DNA of 64,000 nt from an uncultured Phocaeicola sp. (lineage in GTDB: Bacteria > Bacteroidota > Bacteroidia > Bacteroidales > Bacteroidaceae): contig CALUIZ010000002.1 of assembly GCA_944320815.1 (NCBI GenBank), forward strand, positions 1-64,000, written 5' to 3'. The notes under the pieces were generated by a model. That model made no database searches, had not been told where the DNA came from, and saw only the letters and a program-made list of their open reading frames with translations. The position numbers were made by a program, and so were the translations under genes. Positions 15,179 to 23,196 of the stretch are shown piece by piece (positions within the stretch are counted from its first letter, which is position 1; each line of letters begins with the position of its first letter).

Positions 15179-15675
15179 TTATTTATCATTCCATTGATAT
15201 GGTTCATATTTCTTGCCGGTTTTAAGCACGGAGAAGATGATGTTCGACAGCTTTCTCGCCACCCTCACAATCGCCTCCTGCGGTTCCATTCTCTTTTTGT
15301 AACTGATATATGCACAGCCAAGCCCCTTGTCCCGGTAGATGCTTATCCAGGAAGCCTCCACAATCTGCGGACCGAGTTTCTTGTTTCCGCGGAATGTCTT
15401 TTCGCCATGTGAGACCTTGCCGCCGCTGCTGTGGCTTGTAGGAACAAGACCCAGATATGAAGCGAACTCTCTTTCGTTATGGAAACGCTTGAAGTCTCCT
15501 ATCTCAGTCAGAAGAGACATGGCCACACTGATGCCGATACCGGGGATTGATGTCAGCAGTTCGTAGTCATGGCTGTAACGTTTGTTTCGGCTGAGTTCCC
15601 TCACCTTTCTTGTTGCCGACAGCAAGGTATGACGTATGCCTTCTACCTGTACTATCAACAGATCAAGAGAGAAGG
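15179..15675 (-). pseudogene. IS110-family transposase, C-terminal remnant
   Basis: About 165 aa remain. LLTSIPGIGISVAMSLLTEI and FASYLGLVPTSHSSGGKVS are the Transposase_20 (IS116/IS110/IS902 C-terminal) domain, which contains the conserved Ser used by these DEDD recombinases. The N-terminal DEDD RuvC-like half is absent: similarity ends near 15675, where the CUB-like gene fragment begins. IS110 elements insert by an RNA-guided (bridge RNA) reaction and leave no long terminal repeats. Without the N-terminal half it cannot be active. Confidence 0.82.
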
Positions 15676-16005
15676 GATATACCGCTGAAATTGGACTTGC
15701 CTCCTTGCAATGGTGGAGAGAATATACCTATGAAAGTAAATGAAAGAGTCCATCAGCGCTCATTTGGAATGGGAATAGAAGAAGGAACCGCTTCTATTTC
15801 AGGTGATTTTATGAAGAACGGAGATTACTTGACTGTTTATGATGGTCCAGACACATCAGGAAGAATTCTTGTTGGTCCCAATGAATTTATTAGTTATACA
15901 TTTGTTCGTACATTTCATTTTACCCAAGGGGTTGTGACCGTTGTCATTAGAACTTCTGATATAACTGTGTCTAATTGGAATTACGAAGTAAATTGTCCTA
16001 AATAA
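15673..16005 (+). pseudogene. CUB-like domain protein, 5' end lost at the IS110 junction
   Basis: The frame is open from about 15610, but its first part is antisense transposase sequence. From about 15673 it reads as real protein, ending in VNCPK. The segment SISGDFMKNGDYLTVYDGPD with TSGRILVG matches the core of a CUB domain (GDYLxVYDG). The signal peptide or upstream domains are missing. An ATG at 15730 could still start a 91-aa product. It is upstream of the GTPase gene on the same strand and may have been the first gene of that cassette. Confidence 0.6.
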
Positions 16006-16093
16006 ACACGTTTACATGCATTAAAACTTAAAATCAAATTACCATCAAGACCCTAAAATAAGTGAAATTGAAGAATTGTTGGAACAACTGAAA

Positions 16094-17584
16094 ATGTTTG
16101 CCGTTATGGAAGAAGAAAAATTAAAAATGGAAAAGCAGCGGGAATCGAACGATTGGAACGCTCTGGAAAAAGGCAACTATAACGCTCTCCGTAACTATAA
16201 GCTAAAATACCCCAATAGTGTACACTCGGACGAACTTGATAATCTGATGTGGATGAATACAAGAAATGCTGTTTCCGAACCTAATTTGAGACGCTATCTA
16301 AGTGATTGGCCTGTAGGGAACCATGCAGAAGAAGCCATTCAGGTACTTGGAGAGATTGGAGAATGGGAAAGAGTCGAGCGTTCCAACGATTTATTTGCTG
16401 TGGATGATTACCGTGATAACCATCCCGACAGTCTGTTTAAGAATGAAGTAGACGCTAAGTATTATGAACTTCGGGAAGAAGAAATAAAAAAGATGAGAGC
16501 CAATCCATCGGAATATACCAAACAGGACGTAGACCGGTTGATACAATCGGATATCTTTAAACCTCAGGAGCTGATTGATGAAGGACTCATGACGGAAGAA
16601 AGCTGGGCGAGATTGCAAGACTTTAACAGAGACGCTTTGCCAGACCTTCAGGCTATGCAAATGGAAGATCCCAATATACAGGCTCCAATAGGTTGTACGG
16701 ATATCTATTTCTTTGGTATGCCGGGTGCCGGAAAAACGTGCTTGCTAATGGGACTAATTGGTGCCTGTGGATACGGGTATACCTTGAATATGCGTAAAAG
16801 TGGCGGTCCGTATCTCGCAGCATTGCAACAATATGTGCACGAAGGTATTACGTCCGGACCTACTTATCATCGTTTTGTTACAGTGATTAACGGGGAAGTA
16901 ACAGAAAGAACCAAACGAGGTAAGGCGGTCTACCACCCTATCAATCTGGTAGAGATGTCAGGTGTTGGGCTCTTTGTGAGTATGGTTGACAAAAAAGAAG
17001 TATCGTTGGCGAATATGGTGGAAGGAGCAACTAATTTGTTGCAGAGCGAGAACCGGAAGGTGTTCTTTATCCTTGTAGACCCCACTAAGCTGAATTTGGA
17101 AATTGACTATTTAGAAGATATAAGGGATGCGGAAGGTGACTTGATAGGTCAAAATGTGCGCAGGAAATACATCAACCAACGGGATTTCATCAATATGTTC
17201 ATTTCTTTGTTTGAGCTTCCTGTAAACCAGGATGTCATGAGCAAGGTGGATGCCATTCATTTTATAGTTACCAAAGCGGATATGTTAGGTGACGGGAGTA
17301 CACGGTTAGACTAGGCTTGCGAGTTGTTGATTTCAATATATCAAGGTCCGATAGAACAGTTGAAAAATTATTGCCGGAAAACCAGGATTAATCTTTTCAC
17401 CAATTACCAGCCTCAAATATATACATTCTCATTAGGACGTTTTTATTTGGGCAATATTTTTGATTTCGACAAAACAGAGGCATTGCAGCTTGTCGATGCA
17501 ATCCGGAAGATCACGAGTGGAATCAAAGAAATATCCTGGTGGAATAGGTTCATGGAAATGATTTCCAGAGGACTGAATAAGTAG
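16094..17584 (+). pseudogene. GTPase with helical-repeat N terminus, interrupted by in-frame TAG
   Basis: Residues from ATG 16094: an N-terminal helical-repeat region (about 1-200) with repeated patterns such as WNALEKGNYNALRNYKLKYP, then a P-loop domain with Walker A GMPGAGKT at 208-215, a G3-like EMSG, and G4 TKAD at 393-396. A TAG at 17312-17314 stops translation ten codons after TKAD. The same frame resumes at once (ACELLISIYQGPIEQ) and continues 89 codons to a stop at 17582-17584, restoring a protein of about 496 aa. The frame is open upstream to 16025 without ATG, so a TTG at 16076 is an alternative start. The class (TRAFAC-like versus double-GTPase relatives) is uncertain. Confidence 0.75.
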
Positions 17585-17688
17585 GGGCATAATCTTATTC
17601 ATAATAAGTTTTCATTATATCTGCCATCAGATATAATTAGGAAGAGGCATCAAGTTTAAATCATATCAACCTTTAATAACAGCAAATT

Positions 17689-18249
17689 ATGAAACGACTA
17701 TTCTTATTTTCTTGCTTATGCGCATTGTTTCCATTAACAATGTTAGCGCAACTTTCAGGTGGATTTTATAACCAAAATGGTTCTATTTATTTTATAGGAC
17801 AGAATGCATCTGGCTATTCGTTAAGCAATCTTACGGTAAAGTGCGTTAATTCTGCGTTAGGCCAGCAGCAATCATATACAGTAGAATTTCTTGCTAACGG
17901 AGATTCTTTTTCTGTTGGATCTGAAAATGGATGGTTTTGGCAACCAGGAGAGCAGCTCTTTGTGACGTATGGGAACGGTCAATCTGTATATTGGGTATTT
18001 CAGCCTGTCCCAACTTATAATGTTTCTTATGATAATTCATCTTCATCATCTGGCGATTATTTGGTGATTCGGGAGAGAATCCGACAATTGGAATGGAAGT
18101 TACGGGATGCTGAAGAGAGTTTGCGTAAATATGAGGAATGGAACAGGAAAGATCCTTCTATTTCAGGGGGGCAATTGGTGAATTCACAACGTCGTTTGAT
18201 TCGGACGTATCGAGACCAAATACAAGATTTGATACGTCAATTGCATTAA
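17689..18249 (+). CDS. Secreted protein with C-terminal coiled coil
   Basis: 186 aa. A clear signal peptide (MKRLFLFSCLCALFPLTMLA, cleavage near AQ at 20-21) is followed by a beta-rich domain (about 21-120), a Ser-rich linker and a charged helix at about 128-186 (RERIRQLEWKLRDAEESLRK) that should form a coiled coil. No Cys at the cleavage site, so periplasmic or exported rather than lipidated. It follows the GTPase gene by 104 bp on the same strand and may belong to the same cassette. No family recognised. Confidence 0.75.
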   Translation: MKRLFLFSCLCALFPLTMLAQLSGGFYNQNGSIYFIGQNASGYSLSNLTVKCVNSALGQQQSYTVEFLANGDSFSVGSENGWFWQPGEQLFVTYGNGQSVYWVFQPVPTYNVSYDNSSSSSGDYLVIRERIRQLEWKLRDAEESLRKYEEWNRKDPSISGGQLVNSQRRLIRTYRDQIQDLIRQLH

Positions 18250-18377
18250 TAAAGAATAGAGTCTCTTTTAAAAAAGATCTTTCCCAATTTACCCCCCCCT
18301 TTCAGAGGCAACTGTGGAAGCATTAATTTCTGTTAAAAACACGTTTTGTAGCAAACAAAATTTAAAATCGACATATC

Positions 18378-18716
18378 ATGGAACAAAATTTTTCATCTTC
18401 ACGCTGGTATGGCAGATTATTAGGGTTACTCCTGAATCTGGCAGGTATAAAAGGCATCAAGTTTGATAAAAGCGAGAATCTGACATTACAGGACTTGTAT
18501 TTAAAAGTGTTCAATTTAGCGACAAGAAAAGAAAAAGAGGTCATCAACGAATTGTTGCAAAAATGGAGTGAACAGAAGCAATACGAAGAAGCCAATCATA
18601 TATCCATCAACGAATCTGATGGTAATAAGTATCAACAACAGGGTTTGTATGATGTCACTGTCATTTTCCGTAAAAACGAAAATATTGACAACCTTTTAGA
18701 AAAAACTGTTTTTTAA
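18378..18716 (+). CDS. Hypothetical cytoplasmic protein
   Basis: 112 aa, no signal peptide. Mostly helical by composition (LQDLYLKVFNLATRKEKEVI, LLQKWSEQKQYEEANHI), with a beta strand (LYDVTVIFRK) near the C terminus. It ends the cassette, just before a strong terminator. I recognise no family; its link to the GTPase is positional only. Confidence 0.65.
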   Translation: MEQNFSSSRWYGRLLGLLLNLAGIKGIKFDKSENLTLQDLYLKVFNLATRKEKEVINELLQKWSEQKQYEEANHISINESDGNKYQQQGLYDVTVIFRKNENIDNLLEKTVF

Positions 18717-18760
18717 GGGCGACTAGTTAAAGGCGCAGTAGAAATTTAAACTGTATAAAA

Positions 18761-18793
18761 AAGGATTACTGCTCACGCGGTAATCCTTTTTTA
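18761..18793 (+). terminator. Terminator ending the GTPase cassette
   Basis: GGATTAC (18763-18769) pairs with GTAATCC (18780-18786) around a 10-nt loop, flanked by an A-run before and T6 after. It marks the border between the accessory block and the core region. Confidence 0.8.
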
Positions 18794-18893
18794 TTTGAGT
18801 TAGTAAATCAAATTTGAGAGAATTGAAACTTCACAGCCTCGTTTTTTAAAGTTTATAAGCACTAACTATTATATAAAAGCAAATGAAAATGTT

Positions 18894-19370
18894 CTATTGT
18901 TTATGGTTCTTTTCCACATGGGGCTTGGCCGGATTATGACGGATTATCGTTTTTACAGAATCTCCTTCATAGGCTACCTGGGGGTCGCTGGCATGATTCT
19001 CAAACTGGTCGTAGACATATACGATGCCTTCGGCATTGTTGTATGCCGTGTATTTTACAAGACCTCCTAACATCACCAGCAGACATAGCATGGCCGCGGC
19101 CTTGAACAAGGGCATAAAACGTGTGTAAAGTGAAATGTGCCGTGCCTTTACGACAGGCCGCTCAATTTCAGCCAATATGCGGCGGTCAAAGTCATCGTCC
19201 AGCTTCATCCCGGCATTTACCTGCTGATAGGCAAAAAGAGATTGGTATGAACGCAGATGTGACGGAATCTCTTTCTGTTGAAAGAAAATGCGTAGAATCT
19301 GTTCCTCTTCGGTGGAAGTCTCACAGTTCCAATAGCGTTCCAGAAGTTGTTCAATGTACTTATAGTCCAT
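18894..19370 (-). CDS. Anti-sigma factor-like membrane protein
   Basis: About 158 aa from ATG 19370. The cytoplasmic N terminus (MDYKYIEQLLERYWNCETST, EEEQILRIFF) resembles the zinc-less anti-sigma domains of Bacteroides, followed by one membrane helix (LFKAAAMLCLLVMLGGLVKY) and a periplasmic tail. It overlaps the ECF sigma gene by 11 bp, the typical sigma/anti-sigma pairing, and so should bind and hold that sigma factor. Other in-frame ATGs at 19376 and 19385 are possible. Confidence 0.75.
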   Translation of the reverse strand: MDYKYIEQLLERYWNCETSTEEEQILRIFFQQKEIPSHLRSYQSLFAYQQVNAGMKLDDDFDRRILAEIERPVVKARHISLYTRFMPLFKAAAMLCLLVMLGGLVKYTAYNNAEGIVYVYDQFENHASDPQVAYEGDSVKTIIRHNPAKPHVEKNHKQ

Positions 19371-19869
19371 AATCATTAATTCCATTAATCTGTGTCTTGA
19401 TGCGCTGGCGTGCCCTGAAAAGATTCACTTTTACTTGTTCTTCCGTGATGTCCAGCACATCGGCAATCTCTTTATAGCTTTTCCCCTCGATATCCCTTAG
19501 TTGAACGATGGTACGTTGCTTCTCCGGTAGTCCGTTTATTATGCGGTGTATCAGCTTGAGCTGCTCATCCCGTTCGAACTTATTCTCTGGGGTCAGTGCA
19601 TCGGGCATTTCCTGAGTTTCAGGTGTCAGTTCCGTATTCCGGGCCTCCATTTTTTGACTCCGGTCAATAGCCAGATTGCGTGCGACGGTCATGCAATATG
19701 CCTCAATCGATTCCATCTCCGGCCATTCGTCCCGTATGTTCCATACCCTTATCAGTGTGTCCTGAACAATATCTTCCGCTTCTGCACGGTCGAATGTGAT
19801 GCGCAGAGCCAGCCTGAACAGCTTGTCTTTCAGCGGCAGTATATCGTCTCGGAAACTGATTTCATGCAT
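19360..19869 (-). CDS. ECF RNA polymerase sigma factor
   Basis: 169 aa. Region 2 (FRLALRITFDRAEAEDIVQD, then TLIRVWN) and region 4 (GLPEKQRTIVQLRDIEGKSY, KEIADVLDITEEQVKVNLFR) are complete, with no extra domain, which is the ECF layout. It is co-encoded with the overlapping anti-sigma-like gene. It would direct transcription of a small regulon, which is not identifiable here; no TonB-dependent transducer lies next to it. Confidence 0.93.
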   Translation of the reverse strand: MHEISFRDDILPLKDKLFRLALRITFDRAEAEDIVQDTLIRVWNIRDEWPEMESIEAYCMTVARNLAIDRSQKMEARNTELTPETQEMPDALTPENKFERDEQLKLIHRIINGLPEKQRTIVQLRDIEGKSYKEIADVLDITEEQVKVNLFRARQRIKTQINGINDYGL

Positions 19870-19883
19870 TGCTTTCTATAATA

Positions 19884-19929
19884 GTGACGGGTGAGTGGCA
19901 GAAAAGTTACACTCACCCGTCGTTTTTTT
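19884..19929. terminator. Strong hairpin between argB and the ECF sigma gene
   Basis: GTGACGGGTGAGTG (19884-19897) pairs with CACTCACCCGTCG (19910-19922), followed on the plus strand by T8. Placed directly after the argB stop on the minus strand, it probably ends the topA-argB transcript and blocks antisense reading from the other side. Confidence 0.65.
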
Positions 19930-19933
19930 TGAA

Positions 19934-20707
19934 TTATTTTTTAATGACTGTACCTGCTTTTTCTCGGATGGCTGAGGCTGAGGTGATTATGACTTCGGTG
20001 ACACCTGCGTCGATTGCAGAAAAAGAGTTTTCCAATTTGGGAATCATTCCCTCCTTGATGATTCCTTTCGTCACGTACTCCCTGAACAAGTCAGGTGTGA
20101 GGACAGGAATCACGCTGTCATCATTGTTTTCGTCACTCAGTACGCCTTTTTTCTCAAAGCAATATACTAGCGTCACGTCAAAGATGGCGGCCAACGCTTT
20201 TGCGGTTTCTCCGGCAATGGTGTCGGCGTTGGTGTTGAGTATATTCCCTTTGCCATCGTGTGTGAGCGGAGCCAATACGGGTACGACATTGCGTCTGACA
20301 AGAGATGCGAGTGCTTCAGCATCCACTCTTTCCACATCGCCTACGAAACCATAGTCGATGTCCTTCACGGGGCGTTTTACCGAGCGGATTATATCCATGT
20401 CTGCTCCGGTGAGGCCTATTGCATTGATCCCTTTTGCCTGGAGACCTGCCACGATGCTCTTGTTTACCAGTCCTCCGTAGACCATGGTGACTACTTTCAA
20501 TGTCTCGGCATCGGTGATTCGCCTTCCGTTGACCATTTTGCTTTCAATGCCCAGTTGTGAGGCTATCCGTGTGGCCGAACGTCCTCCTCCGTGTACCAGC
20601 ACTTTGTAGCCCGGCAGTGCCGAGAAATCACATAGCAGCCGGTTGAGCGTTTCTGTTTCTTCCACAATTTTCCCGCCCACTTTTATGACAGTCAGTTTTT
20701 CTTTCAT
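19934..20707 (-). CDS. argB: Acetylglutamate kinase
   Basis: 257 aa from ATG 20707 (an upstream ATG at 20731 adds eight non-conserved residues). Amino-acid kinase fold: KVGGKIVEE at the start, HGGGRSAT, then NGRRITDAETL and NTNADTIAGETAKAL. It phosphorylates N-acetylglutamate (or N-succinylglutamate in some Bacteroidetes) in arginine synthesis. It follows speA closely, so arginine synthesis and arginine decarboxylation lie in one transcript. Confidence 0.93.
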   Translation of the reverse strand: MKEKLTVIKVGGKIVEETETLNRLLCDFSALPGYKVLVHGGGRSATRIASQLGIESKMVNGRRITDAETLKVVTMVYGGLVNKSIVAGLQAKGINAIGLTGADMDIIRSVKRPVKDIDYGFVGDVERVDAEALASLVRRNVVPVLAPLTHDGKGNILNTNADTIAGETAKALAAIFDVTLVYCFEKKGVLSDENNDDSVIPVLTPDLFREYVTKGIIKEGMIPKLENSFSAIDAGVTEVIITSASAIREKAGTVIKK

Positions 20708-20737
20708 CTTTACGTTTGATGTATCAGTCAATATTGT

Positions 20738-22630
20738 TTATTCCAGATAAGTATATCCGTACAGTCCGGAGCGGTAATTGGCAAGGAATTCTTTGCCCTC
20801 CTCCAGTGATATTTTCCCTTCTTTCACAGATTTCGTGACCCAAGTTTCAAGGGTTCGTACAAGTTTTTTCGGATTATATTGTACGTAATCAAGCACTTCA
20901 GCCACCGTTTCGCCGTCAATTACCTGATCGATGGTGTACCCTTTGTCATTTACGCTGACATGTACGGCATTCGTGTCTCCGAACAAGTTGTGCATGTCTC
21001 CCAGAATTTCCTGATAGGCACCCACCAGAAATACTCCGATATAGTATGATTCCTTTGCCTTGATGGTGTGCACCGGCAAATCGTGTGACACGTTCCGTGT
21101 TGATACGAAATTGGCGATTTTCCCGTCCGAATCACAGGTAATGTCCTGAAGTGTCGCTGTGCGGTCAGGGCGTTCGTCAAGGCGTTGGATAGGCATGATG
21201 GGAAATATCTGGTCGATGGCCCATGAATCCGGCAGCGACTGGAACAGAGAGAAGTTGCAGAAATATTTGTCTGCAAGCAGTTTGTCCAGATTGCGGAATT
21301 CATCGGGTGCGTGTTTCAGTCCTGCGGCAATCTGATTGATTTCACGGGTAACCGACCAGTACATTCGTTCAATTTGGGCGCGGGTTTTCAGGTCGACGAT
21401 GCCATGACTGAACAAGTCAAGGCTTTCTTCCCGGATTTGCTGTGCGTCGTGCCAAGCTTCCAGCATCCGGCTCTGGTTGAGATTGTCCCAGATTTCATAC
21501 AGTTCATGCACAAGTTCGTGGTCGTTTGGCCCGACCTCAAAATCCTCATCCATGGATGGAAGGGAAGCCGTTTCGAGCACTTCAAAAATCAGCACGGAAT
21601 GATGGGCTGTCAGTGAACGCCCGCTTTCAGTGATGATGTTCGGATGCGGGATGCCATTCTTGTTGCTCGCGTCCACCATGATGGATATGGAGTCATTCAC
21701 ATATTCCTGTATGGAATAGTTGACACTGCTTTCGCTGTTTGACGAGCGCGTACCGTCATAGTCCACACCCAGTCCCCCTCCTATGTCAACGAATTCTACC
21801 GGGAATCCCATTCTGTACAGTTGCACATAGAATTGTGAGGCTTCGCGCAATGCGGTCTTGATGCGGCGTATCTTGGTCACCTGGCTTCCGATATGGAAAT
21901 GAATCAGTTTCAGGCAATCCTGCATCTTCTTTTCTTCAATGAAGTTGAGCGCTTCAAGCAGTTCGCTGGAAGTCAGTCCGAATTTGCTTGCATCGCCTCC
22001 GCTCTCCTCCCATTTCCCGCTTCCGGAAGAAGCCAGTTTGATACGTATTCCTATATTAGGGCGTACATTCAGTTGTTTGGCCATTTTTGCGATGAGGCGC
22101 AGTTCGTTCAATTTCTCTACCACGAGGAAAATGCGTTTCCCCATTTTCTGGGCCAGCAGTGCCAGTTCTATATAGCTTTCGTCTTTATATCCGTTGCAGA
22201 TAATCAGAGAGTCGGAATCGGTGTTGATGGCAATTACAGCATGAAGTTCCGGCTTGGATCCTGCCTCCAGTCCCAGATTGAACTTCTTTCCATGGCTGAT
22301 GATTTCTTCTACCACCGGACGCATCTGGTTTACTTTGATGGGGTAGATGATAAAGTTTTCCGCATTGTATCCATATTCTTCCGCTGCCAGTTGGAAGCAT
22401 CTTGATATTTTTTCGATGCGGTTGTCCAGAATGTCAGGAAAGCGCACCAGCATGGGAGCCGTTACATCGCGCAACTGCAGTTCGTCGACCAGTTCTTTCA
22501 GGTCGATGGCCACCCCGTCTTTTCTGGGAGTCACCACTACATGCCCCTTGTCATTGATACCAAAGTACGAAACGCCCCATCCAGTGATGTTGTAGAGCTC
22601 TTCTGAATCTTCAATACGCCATTTTCTCAT
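20738..22630 (-). CDS. speA: Biosynthetic arginine decarboxylase
   Basis: 630 aa, normal for SpeA. Fold III PLP decarboxylase: the PLP-binding Lys is K99 in YPIKVNQ, the HIGSQ motif is present, and the substrate-side EPGRS-type motif reads TESGRSLTAHH. It makes agmatine from arginine for putrescine and spermidine synthesis. It lies between aroK and argB in the topA operon. In Bacteroidales the downstream agmatine steps are encoded elsewhere. Confidence 0.95.
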   Translation of the reverse strand: MRKWRIEDSEELYNITGWGVSYFGINDKGHVVVTPRKDGVAIDLKELVDELQLRDVTAPMLVRFPDILDNRIEKISRCFQLAAEEYGYNAENFIIYPIKVNQMRPVVEEIISHGKKFNLGLEAGSKPELHAVIAINTDSDSLIICNGYKDESYIELALLAQKMGKRIFLVVEKLNELRLIAKMAKQLNVRPNIGIRIKLASSGSGKWEESGGDASKFGLTSSELLEALNFIEEKKMQDCLKLIHFHIGSQVTKIRRIKTALREASQFYVQLYRMGFPVEFVDIGGGLGVDYDGTRSSNSESSVNYSIQEYVNDSISIMVDASNKNGIPHPNIITESGRSLTAHHSVLIFEVLETASLPSMDEDFEVGPNDHELVHELYEIWDNLNQSRMLEAWHDAQQIREESLDLFSHGIVDLKTRAQIERMYWSVTREINQIAAGLKHAPDEFRNLDKLLADKYFCNFSLFQSLPDSWAIDQIFPIMPIQRLDERPDRTATLQDITCDSDGKIANFVSTRNVSHDLPVHTIKAKESYYIGVFLVGAYQEILGDMHNLFGDTNAVHVSVNDKGYTIDQVIDGETVAEVLDYVQYNPKKLVRTLETWVTKSVKEGKISLEEGKEFLANYRSGLYGYTYLE

Positions 22631-22656
22631 TTCACAACATAGTCTATGTTTATACT

Positions 22657-23196
22657 TTATTTTCTAGTAGGATTGTTTAAAAGTTTGTCCAGACGTTCAA
22701 CGGATTCATTGATCTGGCCATAGCTTTCCAGTTGTTCGGCATTGAAACGGTATTGTGCCTGCGAATAATACGGCATCCTTTGTTCCAATGCGGAAAGTAT
22801 GGTTTTCATCAGTTCCTCATCCGTCTTGTCCGCGAGCAGCGGACGTTTTGACTTCGCCACTTTCAGCCGGCGGAACAATACTTCCGGACATACGTCCAGA
22901 AATACGGTGTCGCCCGCTTCCTTCATATAATTCATGTTGTCGAAGAAGCAGGGTGTCCCTCCTCCGCAGGCAATAATTACATTTTCGAACTCACCCGCCT
23001 CGTGGAGCATTTTCCTTTCCGTTTCACGGAAACCGTTCTCTCCTCTTTCGGCGAACAGTTCCTGTATGCTCTTGTGCATCCGTTCCTCTATATACCAGTC
23101 GAGGTCGATGAACTCCAGTTGCGTGAAACGGGCATAAGCTCTTCCGAGTGTAGTTTTGCCCGAACCCATGTAGCCGATTAAAAAAATTCTTTTCAT
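22657..23196 (-). CDS. aroK: Shikimate kinase
   Basis: 179 aa. Walker A GYMGSGKTTLG at 8-18, shikimate-binding DLDWYIE and the GGGTP loop (IIACGGGTPCF), and the LID region RPLLADKT. It phosphorylates shikimate in aromatic amino-acid synthesis. Its ATG overlaps the topA stop by 4 bp. Confidence 0.94.
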   Translation of the reverse strand: MKRIFLIGYMGSGKTTLGRAYARFTQLEFIDLDWYIEERMHKSIQELFAERGENGFRETERKMLHEAGEFENVIIACGGGTPCFFDNMNYMKEAGDTVFLDVCPEVLFRRLKVAKSKRPLLADKTDEELMKTILSALEQRMPYYSQAQYRFNAEQLESYGQINESVERLDKLLNNPTRK

